This document shows, in pieces, positions 28,915 through 37,651 of a stretch of 63,394 nucleotides of DNA (positions are counted from its first letter, which is position 1; every line of letters begins with the position of its first letter). The DNA is from an uncultured Granulosicoccaceae bacterium (GTDB lineage: Bacteria; Pseudomonadota; Gammaproteobacteria; Granulosicoccales; Granulosicoccaceae), in contig CALGNZ010000080.1 of assembly GCA_937957915.1 (NCBI GenBank), forward strand, positions 1 to 63,394. Reading direction: 5' to 3'. The translations under genes were made by a program, and so were the position numbers. Under the pieces are notes generated by a model, which saw only the letters and a list, made by a program, of their open reading frames with translations, searched no databases and was not told the origin of the DNA.

Positions 28915-29664
28915 TTGGTTCACACCTGTTGCTATCAGTAGTTGAATGCGTTGAGACAACTTCACGACGCGAGAAGGGCAGTGTGCCTGAAAGGCGATGA
29001 CCATACTGACAGATGTTGCGCATTTTTAACAAACAGTGTTGATCTAGATTCACGAATACACTCGAAAATTCAATTAAATATATACAATACAATAGGTTGA
29101 TCGGGTCGGGTGGGTAGTCAAATAGTGATCTTAACTGTCAAGTTTGTGAATCAGACTGATGACAGTAAAAAGGCTTTCGGGTAACATTCAATTTGTTGCA
29201 TGAACATCGGGCACTCGCAAGATGTTGCAATCCAAGGAGCTAGTTTGATGTCTTTGCTTATTTGTGCTGCCATAGCTTTTCTTTGTTTGACGGCAATATC
29301 GCGGCGAACCGATCCCTGATCCGGAACAACTGTTCGAGTGAGTCGAGTGGATAGCCATTCGACGCTGGCGATAGTGCGGTGCCACCGGTTAAGCCGGCGT
29401 TAGTAAGAAAGAGATTCACAAAGGGGGAAATACTTCGGTTGAAACCAACCGTTTGCCGAAAGGTTCCGTCACTTGCAGCCCGTCACTTGCAGCCAGCCGC
29501 GACGAGGTTGTTTCAGGAGAAAATCCCCCAGGTGACAAATTGCTAATAGAGAAAGGCTTTTAGGCTGCTTAAATCAGCTGAGTGTTTGTTTTATGAATTA
29601 AGCTTGCGCCCGGCGCTTCGAGTCAGCACCGGCACCACATTATTCTGACTTGCCGGGCAACCCG
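28915..29664. other. 750-bp gene-poor region with hairpin and duplication
   Basis: I see no conserved coding frame here. Structures present are a perfect stem CGGTTG-AAAC-CAACCG at 29436-29451 and the 14-bp tandem duplication at 29466-29493. AT-rich stretches around 29050-29090 could hold promoters for the small minus-strand gene. The segment might encode a structured RNA, but it matches no riboswitch consensus I could recognise; TPP, cobalamin, glycine and c-di-GMP were considered. Confidence 0.4.
29466..29493 (+). repeat. 14-bp tandem duplication
   Basis: CCGTCACTTGCAGC occurs twice head to tail (29466-29479 and 29480-29493) in the intergenic region before the small membrane protein and decarboxylase genes. 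It is a perfect copy, so probably recent or selected. Confidence 0.85.
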
Positions 29665-29766
29665 TCAAGACCCGAGGATAGGCAGAACCTCGATAAAAAA
29701 GAAGCCAATGAATAGCAATGCAGCTATTAGTAAAAGCCCGCCAACAACGCCTGAATCGCTTGTCAT
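29665..29766 (-). CDS. 33-aa hydrophobic membrane peptide
   Basis: An ATG at 29766 with an excellent ribosome binding site (AGGAG on the minus strand, 29773-29777, six-base spacing) opens a 33-codon frame ending in TGA at 29665. The peptide begins MTSDSGVVGG, continues as an almost unbroken hydrophobic helix of about 15-20 residues including IGFFFIEV, and ends LPILGS. It should be a single-span membrane protein. It is divergent from the decarboxylase gene (88 bp between starts). Size recalls small accessory subunits of membrane complexes such as KdpF or CydX, but I see no sequence match to these. Below usual gene-finder limits. Confidence 0.6.
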   Translation of the reverse strand: MTSDSGVVGGLLLIAALLFIGFFFIEVLPILGS

Positions 29767-29854
29767 TAATTACTCCTAAAGGTGCAAAAGTTGATGTGCA
29801 GCTCTAATTCGGCTGCCGTATTATCATCTTTAGCACTAAAAGAGCCAATTTGAG

Positions 29855-31261
29855 ATGACCCCGGACGAGTTCAGAAAGAGCGGACATGCCTTAATAGACA
29901 TGATTGCCGACTACCGCACAAATGTTGAAAAAATGCCAGTCAGAAGCCAGAGCGAGGTCGGCGATCTGCTCAACTGGTTGCCCGATACGCCACCGGCGAG
30001 TGGTGAAGACGCGGGGGTTTTGCTCGACGAAATAGCAAGTCAGGTGATTCCCGCCATGACGCACTGGCAGCACCCTTCATTTTTTGCTTATTTTCCGGCG
30101 AATGCAGATTTATCGTCGGTGCTGGGAGATCTGGCCAGTTCCGGTTTTGGCCAGCTGGGGCTGAATTGGCAGTCAAGCCCCCCGTTGACAGAATTCGAGC
30201 AGCGAATGTGCGACTGGATACGGCAGTTGCTCGGGTTGTCCGGGCAGTGGCACGGGGTTATTCAGGACACCGCTTCCACCTCAACGCTTGTCGCGCTGCT
30301 CTGTGCCAGGGAAAAAGCCACCGACTTTGGGCAGATCCGCAACGGGTTAAGTGACTCGGCCGAGTTAGTCGTGTACTCGTCTTCGCAGGGTCACAGTTCT
30401 ATCACCAAAGCAGCATTACTGGCCGGGTTTGGCAAGAACCAGCTACGTGCCTGTGCGGTTAATGCAGACCACTCGGTAGATCTCGACGATCTGCGCCGTC
30501 AAATCGTAGATGATATTGCGAACAATCGTAAGCCGTGTGCGATTGTTGGCTGCACCGGCACAACTGCCACAACTGCCATGGACAATATTGACGGATTGGC
30601 AGATCTGGCACAGGAATACGATTGCTGGCTCCATGTAGATGGTGCAATGGCAGGCAGCGCGATGATTCTGCCGGAAATGCGCCACCTTTGGCGTGGTGTC
30701 GAGCGGGCCGATTCGGTTGTCCTCAATCCTCACAAGTGGCTCGGTGTGGTATTCGATTGCTCCATTTATTATGTGCGTGATGAACAGCATCTGATACGGG
30801 TGATGAGCACAAACCCCAGTTATCTGCAAACCGCTGCAGATGGTGAGGCGCCCAATTATCGTGACTGGGGCATTCCGCTCGGCAGACGATTCCGCGCCAT
30901 GAAGCTATGGTGGCTGCTGCGTTGCGAAGGTGCCGATCAACTGCAAAACCGTTTGCGTCGGGATATCGAAAACGCGCGCTGGCTTGAACAGCAAATCGAC
31001 GCGCATCCGGATTGGCACCTTGTCGCCCCGGTCGCTCTGCAAACACTGTGTGTGGTTCATCGGCCGTCGTCGGTACCAGAGCCTGAACTCGATGACTACA
31101 CCCAGGCCTGGTGTGAGTCGATCAATGCCAGCGGCGAGGCCATGCTGACGCCGGCAGTTGTTGCTGATCGCTGGATTGTTCGAATATCAATTGGCGTCAT
31201 TGCCACAGAGCGGCGGCATGTGGAACAACTCTGGCAAACAATGCAGGCCCATACCTCCTGA
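29855..31261 (+). CDS. PLP-dependent decarboxylase, aromatic-L-amino-acid type
   Basis: This 468-residue group II decarboxylase has the PLP lysine Lys294 in NPHKWLGVVFD and the N-terminal motif HWQHPSFFAYFPAN with QSSPPLTEFEQ, typical of aromatic-amino-acid and tyrosine/DOPA/tryptophan decarboxylases. LHVDGAMAGSAMILPE precedes the lysine as in the family, and ISIGVIATERRHVEQLW ends it. It is expected to convert an aromatic amino acid to the amine plus CO2 in the cytoplasm. It is the first gene of a plus-strand run; the formylglycine-enzyme-like lipoprotein starts 19 bp later. The substrate (Trp, Tyr, Phe or DOPA) cannot be chosen from sequence. Confidence 0.88.
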   Translation: MTPDEFRKSGHALIDMIADYRTNVEKMPVRSQSEVGDLLNWLPDTPPASGEDAGVLLDEIASQVIPAMTHWQHPSFFAYFPANADLSSVLGDLASSGFGQLGLNWQSSPPLTEFEQRMCDWIRQLLGLSGQWHGVIQDTASTSTLVALLCAREKATDFGQIRNGLSDSAELVVYSSSQGHSSITKAALLAGFGKNQLRACAVNADHSVDLDDLRRQIVDDIANNRKPCAIVGCTGTTATTAMDNIDGLADLAQEYDCWLHVDGAMAGSAMILPEMRHLWRGVERADSVVLNPHKWLGVVFDCSIYYVRDEQHLIRVMSTNPSYLQTAADGEAPNYRDWGIPLGRRFRAMKLWWLLRCEGADQLQNRLRRDIENARWLEQQIDAHPDWHLVAPVALQTLCVVHRPSSVPEPELDDYTQAWCESINASGEAMLTPAVVADRWIVRISIGVIATERRHVEQLWQTMQAHTS

Positions 31262-31280
31262 GTGTTATACCCCGGTTCAA

Positions 31281-32345
31281 ATGCGATTGCCCTGCCTGCG
31301 AATAGTGTTGTTCAATGTGCTTTGTTGTTGTGGGCTGTTTGCCTGTAAAGAGAGTTCTGACGAGCGCAGGGCGGCAGAGGGTGAGCAGTTATCGATCGGG
31401 GCTGCAGCGCCTTCCTCTGCCGGTCCGCAGTGCCTTGCTGTTGACACTGGTCATACTGAAGTCTGGCTTGAGCCCGCGACCGTTGTTGTCGGGACGGACC
31501 AGGGTTATCCCGAAGAGGCTCCTGCGACCACTGTCGATGTTGCAGGTTTCTGGATCGATGTGCACGAGGTAACCAATGCGCAATTTGCCGAATTTGTTAA
31601 GCAAACCGGATACGTCACGACAGCCGAACGCACACCGGATCCAAAGCAATACCCGAATATTCCGGCTGACTTGCTGAAGCCGGGTTCAGCGGTTTTTACT
31701 CGACCGGCGACAAGTAATCCACAGCATTGGACTGACTGGTGGCGATTTGCAGAAGGTGCAAGCTGGCACACTCCACAGGGGCCAGGCACTAACATCGACG
31801 GCCTCGACAGTCATCCGGTGATTCACATCAGCTATCTGGATGCCAGCGCTTATGCGCGCTGGCGAGGCCGCAGTTTGCCGACCGAGGCGCAATGGGAGCG
31901 AGCCGCCCAGGGTCAGCCGGCACTGAATAAGCACGAAGCCAACAAACAAGCGCGTCGCGCCAATACCTGGCAGGGCTTTTTTCCACTGCAAAACACCACG
32001 GTTGACGGGTTTCAGGGATCGGCCCCTGTCGGTTGTTATCCGGCAAGTGAACATGGATTGCACGATCTGATCGGCAATGTCTGGGAGTGGGTAAGTGACG
32101 TTTACGAAGATGGCCATTCTGCCGCACGATTGAATCAGGTGCCGGAAGCAAGTCAGCCCTCACAGCACAACGTCGCAGGTGCAGATGTGCGCGTGGTTAA
32201 GGGTGGCTCGTTTTTATGCGCCGCCAATTACTGTCAACGTGACAGACCGCAGGGGCGTCAGCCACAGGAAGCTGATTTCGGCTCTATTCATATCGGCTTC
32301 AGAACCGTGCGCAATGTACCCCTTGAATCAGCGCAAGACAATTGA
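31281..32345 (+). CDS. Lipoprotein formylglycine-generating enzyme (SUMF1 family)
   Basis: This 354-residue protein starts with a lipoprotein signal ending GLFAC (about Cys22). The rest is an FGE-sulfatase fold: TVDVAGFWIDVHEVTNAQF, LPTEAQWERAAQG, GNVWEWVSDVY and HIGFRTVRN. Both cysteines that bind copper and the substrate thiol in true FGE are present, Cys313 and Cys318 in GGSFLCAANYCQRDR, with the same five-residue spacing as in human SUMF1. Many SUMF1 relatives lack them. It may therefore oxidise a cysteine or act on another exported target, outside the inner membrane. No sulfatase is encoded in the window. Some start uncertainty remains: the frame is open upstream through the decarboxylase end. 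Confidence 0.85.
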   Translation: MRLPCLRIVLFNVLCCCGLFACKESSDERRAAEGEQLSIGAAAPSSAGPQCLAVDTGHTEVWLEPATVVVGTDQGYPEEAPATTVDVAGFWIDVHEVTNAQFAEFVKQTGYVTTAERTPDPKQYPNIPADLLKPGSAVFTRPATSNPQHWTDWWRFAEGASWHTPQGPGTNIDGLDSHPVIHISYLDASAYARWRGRSLPTEAQWERAAQGQPALNKHEANKQARRANTWQGFFPLQNTTVDGFQGSAPVGCYPASEHGLHDLIGNVWEWVSDVYEDGHSAARLNQVPEASQPSQHNVAGADVRVVKGGSFLCAANYCQRDRPQGRQPQEADFGSIHIGFRTVRNVPLESAQDN

Positions 32346-32480
32346 GGCAGCACAGCCTGTTGCGCCAGCAGTGCGCTACACCGGCATAAAACACGGATTG
32401 CTCTCAATAACACGCCAAAACCAGGCGAAGCGCGATTAGTTCGTGCACCGGCAATTGACTCTTGGGTGCGCAACTCCAAT

Positions 32481-32525
32481 GGTCGTGGCAATAGCCGTAG
32501 CAATAGTCGTGGCAATAGTCGTGGC
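32481..32525 (+). repeat. 12-bp tandem repeat, about 3.75 copies
   Basis: Units GGTCGTGGCAAT, AGCCGTAGCAAT, AGTCGTGGCAAT and a partial AGTCGTGGC follow each other directly. They lie in the 233-bp gap between the FGE-like gene and the CHRD/cytochrome gene, about 55 bp before the latter's start. Copy number could vary between strains and affect spacing or leader structure. Confidence 0.85.
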
Positions 32526-32578
32526 GCGGATTCTGCTGAATCAGAAATCAGCTCAATTCTGGCAGCAGCGCTCAACCT

Positions 32579-33442
32579 ATGTCTGGCCGTTCGTATTATT
32601 CATGCCTGATCTATTTAGGTCGTGTGTTTTGCTTCGTTACTGTGCTTGCATCCTGCGACAGTGGCGAACTGGCAAATGGCACAGTTCGCCCCGATCACTC
32701 CTTGCCCGACACGGCAGCGCCACTCGACATCGCACAGGCGCTGGGTAGTGACAATTCACTGACCTTAACGGTGGCGCTTAAAGGCTCAATGGTATTGCCA
32801 GTGGCCACCACGCGCGAATCGGCCAGTGCCGATATTGTGTTTGATCGAACATCCAGACGAATTTATGCCGTTCTGCGGGCAACTTTGGATCAGCCGCTTG
32901 ACGTGCACATACACGAGGGAAGCACTGGCGAGGTTGGTGCGGAAGTCGCGACACTGTATGCCGATGGTGGAGCCTACACGCTGGGCGACGGTGTGACGTT
33001 GTCTGCTCGTCAGGCTGAGTTGCTTGAAGCCGGCAATCTGTATATAGATGCACATACCGCGGAATTTCCCAATGGACTGCTGCGCGCGCAACTAACAACC
33101 ACTTCAATAGACGTCGCCGTGAGTCCTTCGCTCGACGATATTCAGGCCAAGGTGTTCACACCAATTTGCTCTGGTTGCCACAACGGCAACGGACAAACCT
33201 TGCCCGGTGTTATGAATCTAACAAGCAGCGAACGCAGTCGCGCAAGCCTGATCGGTGTTTACAGCATCAATGAACCCACGCTGCTCCGGGTGGAGCCGTC
33301 GAACCCTTCCGATAGTCTGTTGATTCGCAAGCTCGAAGGTACGCATGAAGCGGGTAGTCGCATGCCATTTCGCGGCAGCAAACTCAATGAACAAACTATT
33401 GCTTCTATCCGTGACTGGATAGTGCAGGGTGCGGCGCGTTAG
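32579..33442 (+). CDS. CHRD-domain lipoprotein with C-terminal cytochrome c
   Basis: This 287-residue protein has a lipoprotein signal (VLASC). A CHRD domain follows (about residues 55-180) with VHIHEGSTGEVGAEVATLY and YIDAHTAEFPNGLLRAQL. The C-terminal domain (185-287) has one heme c site, Cys197-Ser-Gly-Cys-His in ICSGCHNGNG, and a possible Met ligand in SRMPFRG, resembling the single-heme modules of planctomycete-type cytochromes. It should be an exported electron carrier held at a membrane. It ends 3 bp before the 1401-aa peroxidase fusion, so the two are co-transcribed and probably exchange electrons. Confidence 0.82.
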   Translation: MSGRSYYSCLIYLGRVFCFVTVLASCDSGELANGTVRPDHSLPDTAAPLDIAQALGSDNSLTLTVALKGSMVLPVATTRESASADIVFDRTSRRIYAVLRATLDQPLDVHIHEGSTGEVGAEVATLYADGGAYTLGDGVTLSARQAELLEAGNLYIDAHTAEFPNGLLRAQLTTTSIDVAVSPSLDDIQAKVFTPICSGCHNGNGQTLPGVMNLTSSERSRASLIGVYSINEPTLLRVEPSNPSDSLLIRKLEGTHEAGSRMPFRGSKLNEQTIASIRDWIVQGAAR

Positions 33443-33445
33443 TTC

Positions 33446-36400
33446 ATGTACGGGTTGCTCGGTGTCTTAATGTATTCAGCAGTGTGGCGTCGCTCTTCGT
33501 GTGGTGTTGAGTGTTGCGCGCTGATCTTCGCTACGCTCATGATTCTTGCGGGTGGTTTGTCTTCGGGCATGGTTCAGGCGCAGGATCTGCCAGACCTGCG
33601 TGAGCGTACTGCCGAGTCGTTGTCTGGTCTGGCCAATGATGATGCAGACAAGTCCGTTGAGCTTGCAGACTTTAATAGTGACGGACTGGAAGATCTGGTG
33701 ATATCACGGCGAGGTCAGCCCGCCGTTTTACTCATCAATGAAAGCGGTGTGCTAACCAATCGCAGCAACCTGTGGCTGGCTGGCAGCGAACATAGCAATT
33801 CAAACTATGCCGAAGCGTTTGACGCCAATGGCGACGGCTTCATCGATATAGTGTTTGCGCGACTGGGGCCGCGTGCGCCCTGGTTATATTTGAATCTGGG
33901 TCTTGATGCCGACGGTGAGTGGCTGGGGTTCGATAGTGGCAAAGACCTTGGCAGTGACAGTGACAGCGATGCAAGCAACACATTGCTTATTGAAGCGGGT
34001 GATGTCAATGCCGATGGCGCGATGGATCTGTTTATTATTCAGGTTGAGCTTGCGACCAACCGATTGTTGCTAAACGATGGCAATGGCAACTATACCGATG
34101 CCTCTGCCAGGCTTGGCGAGTTAATGCAGCTGCAACGTGGTCACGCCGCGATGCTGGCTGATGTCGACAGCGATACTGACATAGATATCATCTACATAGA
34201 AAGCGATTTGTTTTTGCATGTCTATTACAACGATGGTGAAGGGCGGTATTCCAACTCGCTCAGACAGACCTTCCGCAACCCGGATGATTTCAGTTATATC
34301 TTTGGTGCTGCCGATTTTAACGGCGATGGTTATTTTGACTATCGCCTGTATTCAAATACGGCCCCGTTGGCGCAAATGTCTATTGGTATTGAGAACGCAT
34401 CTGGCTTGCCTGTGTATGCGGCCAGACAGGATCCGCCCATGGTCAGCGGCAATCGCAAGCACGGCTTTGTGCATATGCGTGATATTGATGGTGACGGTGA
34501 TCAGGACTATGTGCTGTCGAGTATGCTGCGTAATTTCGGCGGGCTCGAGAATACCTTTGAAGGTATGCGTACGGAAATAGTGATTAACACCGGGTCAAAC
34601 TCGGGCACGTTCGTAACCTTTACCGGAGATGACTGGGGGCTTGATGAGTCGATGGATATGAAAATCCTCGACGTCAACGACGATGGCAATATGGATCTGT
34701 TTGTTGCGCATCAGAATCGCTACGCGGTCTACCTCAACGACGCGCCAGCCAAACGCGTTGAAATCGAATCGCTGCAGGCGCTGCCGCAGGCAGCCGGCCT
34801 CGAAACTCAATTCGAGGCGACTATTGTTAGCGGTACTGAGCTGACTTACGAATGGGACTTCGGCGATGGCACGATACAGCGCACGATGCAACCCGCTGTT
34901 AGCTATGTCTATGATGCACCTGGCAGATACCTGGTGACGCTGACCGTGCGTGGCGCACTTGGCAGTGACAGCATATCGTATCGGCATAGAACGCACCGAC
35001 CGTTGCTTGATGGCACTGCTGGGTCTTCGTCAAGTATCGCTGTTGAGCAGCGCGACAGCAGTGCAAATCGTGTCTGGGTTGCCAACCCTGATAACGGATC
35101 AGTGACTGTGCTCGATGCGGTGACAGGCGTGCGGCTGCAGGAAATTGCTGTTGGTGGCAACCCCAGGTCGCTGGTGGTCGCTGATGATCGGGTGCTTGTT
35201 GCGGGTAAATCAGATGCCATGGTTACTGTCGTGTCGACTGATTCATTTACAGTGATAGACAGGCTTGCGCTTAAAGCCGGCTCTTCACCGCATGGCATTG
35301 TTCACTATGGTTCTAACGCCTATGTTGTGCTCGAGGGCACCGGCGAAGTTATAAAAATCGATGTGCAGGATCTCGCCATTATCGAGCGTGTCGGTGTAGG
35401 CGCGCACCCGCGTCATATCGCCATTACTGCTGATGGTAGTCAATTGCTGATGCCAAGGTTTATCACTTCGCCTGTTATTGGCGAGAGTACCCGCGTTGTA
35501 AGTACAACTGGCGGTGCCGAGGTGATGTCTTTATCAACTGAACCATTGCAAGTTCAAACCACTGCAGTGTTGCCATACAACGACGTTGAAGATACTGATG
35601 TGGCCGCACGCGGTGTGCTGAATTACCTGGTGGCGCCGGCTATATCCCCGGATGGCACACAAGCATTCGTTGGCGCCAAGCTTGATAACATCTACCGCGG
35701 GTCCATGCGTGATGGAAACGCGCGCGAGCACAATATTCTGGTGCGGGGCATGATGGCTACGCTGAGTCTTACGCCTGGTCAGGTGAATGAAAACACCACC
35801 GCACGTTTTGACTTTGACAATAACAGTCCTCCCACTGCAATAATTGTTGGGCCAACGGGCAACCTGTTGTTTGTTGTACACGAAGCCAGCCGGTTGCTTG
35901 AAGTGATTGATGTCGAAAGAATGGATATTATCTATTCAACCGAAGTGGGCTTTGCGCCTCAGGGGCTGGCGTTATCTATTGCTGACAATCGTCTTTATGT
36001 CGATAACTATCTGTCACGTGAAGTTGCAACCTTCGATGTGTCTGATTTGCTTGAAGGCAGATCGGACAATCTTGTCTTGCTGAGCAATGCAGCAACTGTG
36101 GCGACTGAATTACTATCGTCGCAAGTGCTCGAGGGCAAGCGCCACTTTCACGATGCAGCTAACCCGGCATTGTCTGCACAGAAATATATTAGTTGCGCAG
36201 TCTGTCACTCCGAGATGGGGCATGACGGTCGGGTTTGGGATTTCTCGGATGTCGGTGAAGGCCTGCGCAACACAATAGATTTGCGCGGGCGAGCCGGTAC
36301 GGCACATGGCAATGTGCACTGGAGCGCTAACTTCGATGAAATACACGATTTTGAAAACGATATCAGAGAGGTCTTCGATGGTGCCGGTCTGATGCAGGAC

Positions 36401-37651
36401 GAAGACTACGCGCGTACCCTCGGCACACTGGATGCCGATAATCCCAAAACCGGACTGAGCGATGCGCTTGACGCACTGGCCGCATTTACCGAAACATTAA
36501 ACACGTTTTCAGTCAGTCCGCACCGCTCAACGACAGGGCGCCTGACAGCGGCGGCTGTGAGGGGAAGGGCGGTGTTCAAAAAACTAAACTGTGCCAGCTG
36601 CCACAGTGGTGAGCAGTTTACAGACAGTCCGCGGATGCGATTTCACGACATCGGCACCGTTGACGTAAACACTGGAAACCGTCTGGGGCTGCCTCTGCCA
36701 GCCGGTGGCCTTGACACCCCGACGCTGCGCGGCCTTTGGCATGGTGCGCCTTATCTGCATAACGGCTCAGCGCCCTCATTGCGAGAGGCGGTGCTGAGTC
36801 ATCGTGCGCTGACCGGCAACGTCGCTGTGGTTGCAACAGCCGCTGAGATAGATGATCTGGTTAATTACCTGTTGCAAATCGATGACCTCGAACCTGCGGC
36901 CGTATCAGCGCTTGATAACGACGGCGATCTGTTATTAAACGAATTCGATGACGATGACGACAACGACGGGGTGCCTGACAGCGCTGACAGTTTTCCATTC
37001 AATGCATCCGAATCAGAAGACTCAGATGCCGACGGCATTGGCGATAATCGTGACCCGGATGATGACAACGACGGCATTGCCGACACAGATGAAAACGCGG
37101 GTGATGAAAACCGCGATAGCGATGGCGACGGCGTATTGAACCGCAACGATCTGGACAGCGATAACGACAGTCTGCCCGACGTGCTTGAGGCAACAGGGTC
37201 CGATGCAGGGCTTGACGGTCTGCGAGACAGCAACGTTCTGGTTACTGTGGCAGATACCGACGGCGATGGATTAAGCAACGAAAAGGATATCGAAAGCCTT
37301 AACGCTGCCAATGATGGTGCCGGGCCCTTTGATATTTTGCAAAGTCAGTACGCACATTTCGATACTAATGCCGACGGCCGCATTGATCTGCTCGACGACG
37401 ATGCGACAGATGCAAACAACGATGGCGCTGATGATCGACTATTACTGCAAGGCAATGTCGGCGTCAGCGGTGGCTGCTCGTTGGTGAGCAAAGCGACAAC
37501 GTTTGATCCGACGCTGTTAATGTTGTTGGTGATTTCAGCGTTTTCGCATAGGATACGACGCTTGTTTTCAGGTCGTTACATCACACTATGCAGATCAGTA
37601 AAGCGCACGATCGATTGCAAACGGCCATTGTCAGCCGGTCAGCTTCTATAG
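33446..37651 (+). CDS. Giant multidomain di-heme peroxidase fusion with C-terminal anchor
   Basis: This 1401-residue exported protein has a signal peptide (to about 46, MVQAQ). Seven FG-GAP calcium motifs (about 60-430, such as ADFNSDGLEDLVI) are followed by a PKD domain around Trp470 (YEWDFGDG) and a YVTN/YncE-like propeller (about 520-880). A cytochrome c peroxidase/MauG-type region has heme sites Cys917-AVCH and Cys1049-ASCH plus TPTLRGLWHGAPYLHNGSAPSL. Thrombospondin-type Asp-rich repeats (about 1157-1320) come next. The end is GGCSLVSKATTFDPTLLMLL (Cys1344) with a basic tail, a sorting-signal pattern. It overlaps mltA by 64 bp. Probably surface-attached; the oxidised substrate is unknown. 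Confidence 0.85.
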   Translation: MYGLLGVLMYSAVWRRSSCGVECCALIFATLMILAGGLSSGMVQAQDLPDLRERTAESLSGLANDDADKSVELADFNSDGLEDLVISRRGQPAVLLINESGVLTNRSNLWLAGSEHSNSNYAEAFDANGDGFIDIVFARLGPRAPWLYLNLGLDADGEWLGFDSGKDLGSDSDSDASNTLLIEAGDVNADGAMDLFIIQVELATNRLLLNDGNGNYTDASARLGELMQLQRGHAAMLADVDSDTDIDIIYIESDLFLHVYYNDGEGRYSNSLRQTFRNPDDFSYIFGAADFNGDGYFDYRLYSNTAPLAQMSIGIENASGLPVYAARQDPPMVSGNRKHGFVHMRDIDGDGDQDYVLSSMLRNFGGLENTFEGMRTEIVINTGSNSGTFVTFTGDDWGLDESMDMKILDVNDDGNMDLFVAHQNRYAVYLNDAPAKRVEIESLQALPQAAGLETQFEATIVSGTELTYEWDFGDGTIQRTMQPAVSYVYDAPGRYLVTLTVRGALGSDSISYRHRTHRPLLDGTAGSSSSIAVEQRDSSANRVWVANPDNGSVTVLDAVTGVRLQEIAVGGNPRSLVVADDRVLVAGKSDAMVTVVSTDSFTVIDRLALKAGSSPHGIVHYGSNAYVVLEGTGEVIKIDVQDLAIIERVGVGAHPRHIAITADGSQLLMPRFITSPVIGESTRVVSTTGGAEVMSLSTEPLQVQTTAVLPYNDVEDTDVAARGVLNYLVAPAISPDGTQAFVGAKLDNIYRGSMRDGNAREHNILVRGMMATLSLTPGQVNENTTARFDFDNNSPPTAIIVGPTGNLLFVVHEASRLLEVIDVERMDIIYSTEVGFAPQGLALSIADNRLYVDNYLSREVATFDVSDLLEGRSDNLVLLSNAATVATELLSSQVLEGKRHFHDAANPALSAQKYISCAVCHSEMGHDGRVWDFSDVGEGLRNTIDLRGRAGTAHGNVHWSANFDEIHDFENDIREVFDGAGLMQDEDYARTLGTLDADNPKTGLSDALDALAAFTETLNTFSVSPHRSTTGRLTAAAVRGRAVFKKLNCASCHSGEQFTDSPRMRFHDIGTVDVNTGNRLGLPLPAGGLDTPTLRGLWHGAPYLHNGSAPSLREAVLSHRALTGNVAVVATAAEIDDLVNYLLQIDDLEPAAVSALDNDGDLLLNEFDDDDDNDGVPDSADSFPFNASESEDSDADGIGDNRDPDDDNDGIADTDENAGDENRDSDGDGVLNRNDLDSDNDSLPDVLEATGSDAGLDGLRDSNVLVTVADTDGDGLSNEKDIESLNAANDGAGPFDILQSQYAHFDTNADGRIDLLDDDATDANNDGADDRLLLQGNVGVSGGCSLVSKATTFDPTLLMLLVISAFSHRIRRLFSGRYITLCRSVKRTIDCKRPLSAGQLL

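Noticed and set aside
29390-29560. Cobalamin, TPP, glycine or c-di-GMP riboswitch in the 29.4 kb region
   Set aside because: Hairpins are present but none of the conserved core sequences of those classes could be found.
36900-37400. Asp-rich repetitive DNA as a CRISPR-like or satellite array
   Set aside because: The periodicity is explained by thrombospondin type 3 calcium repeats in frame with the surrounding protein.
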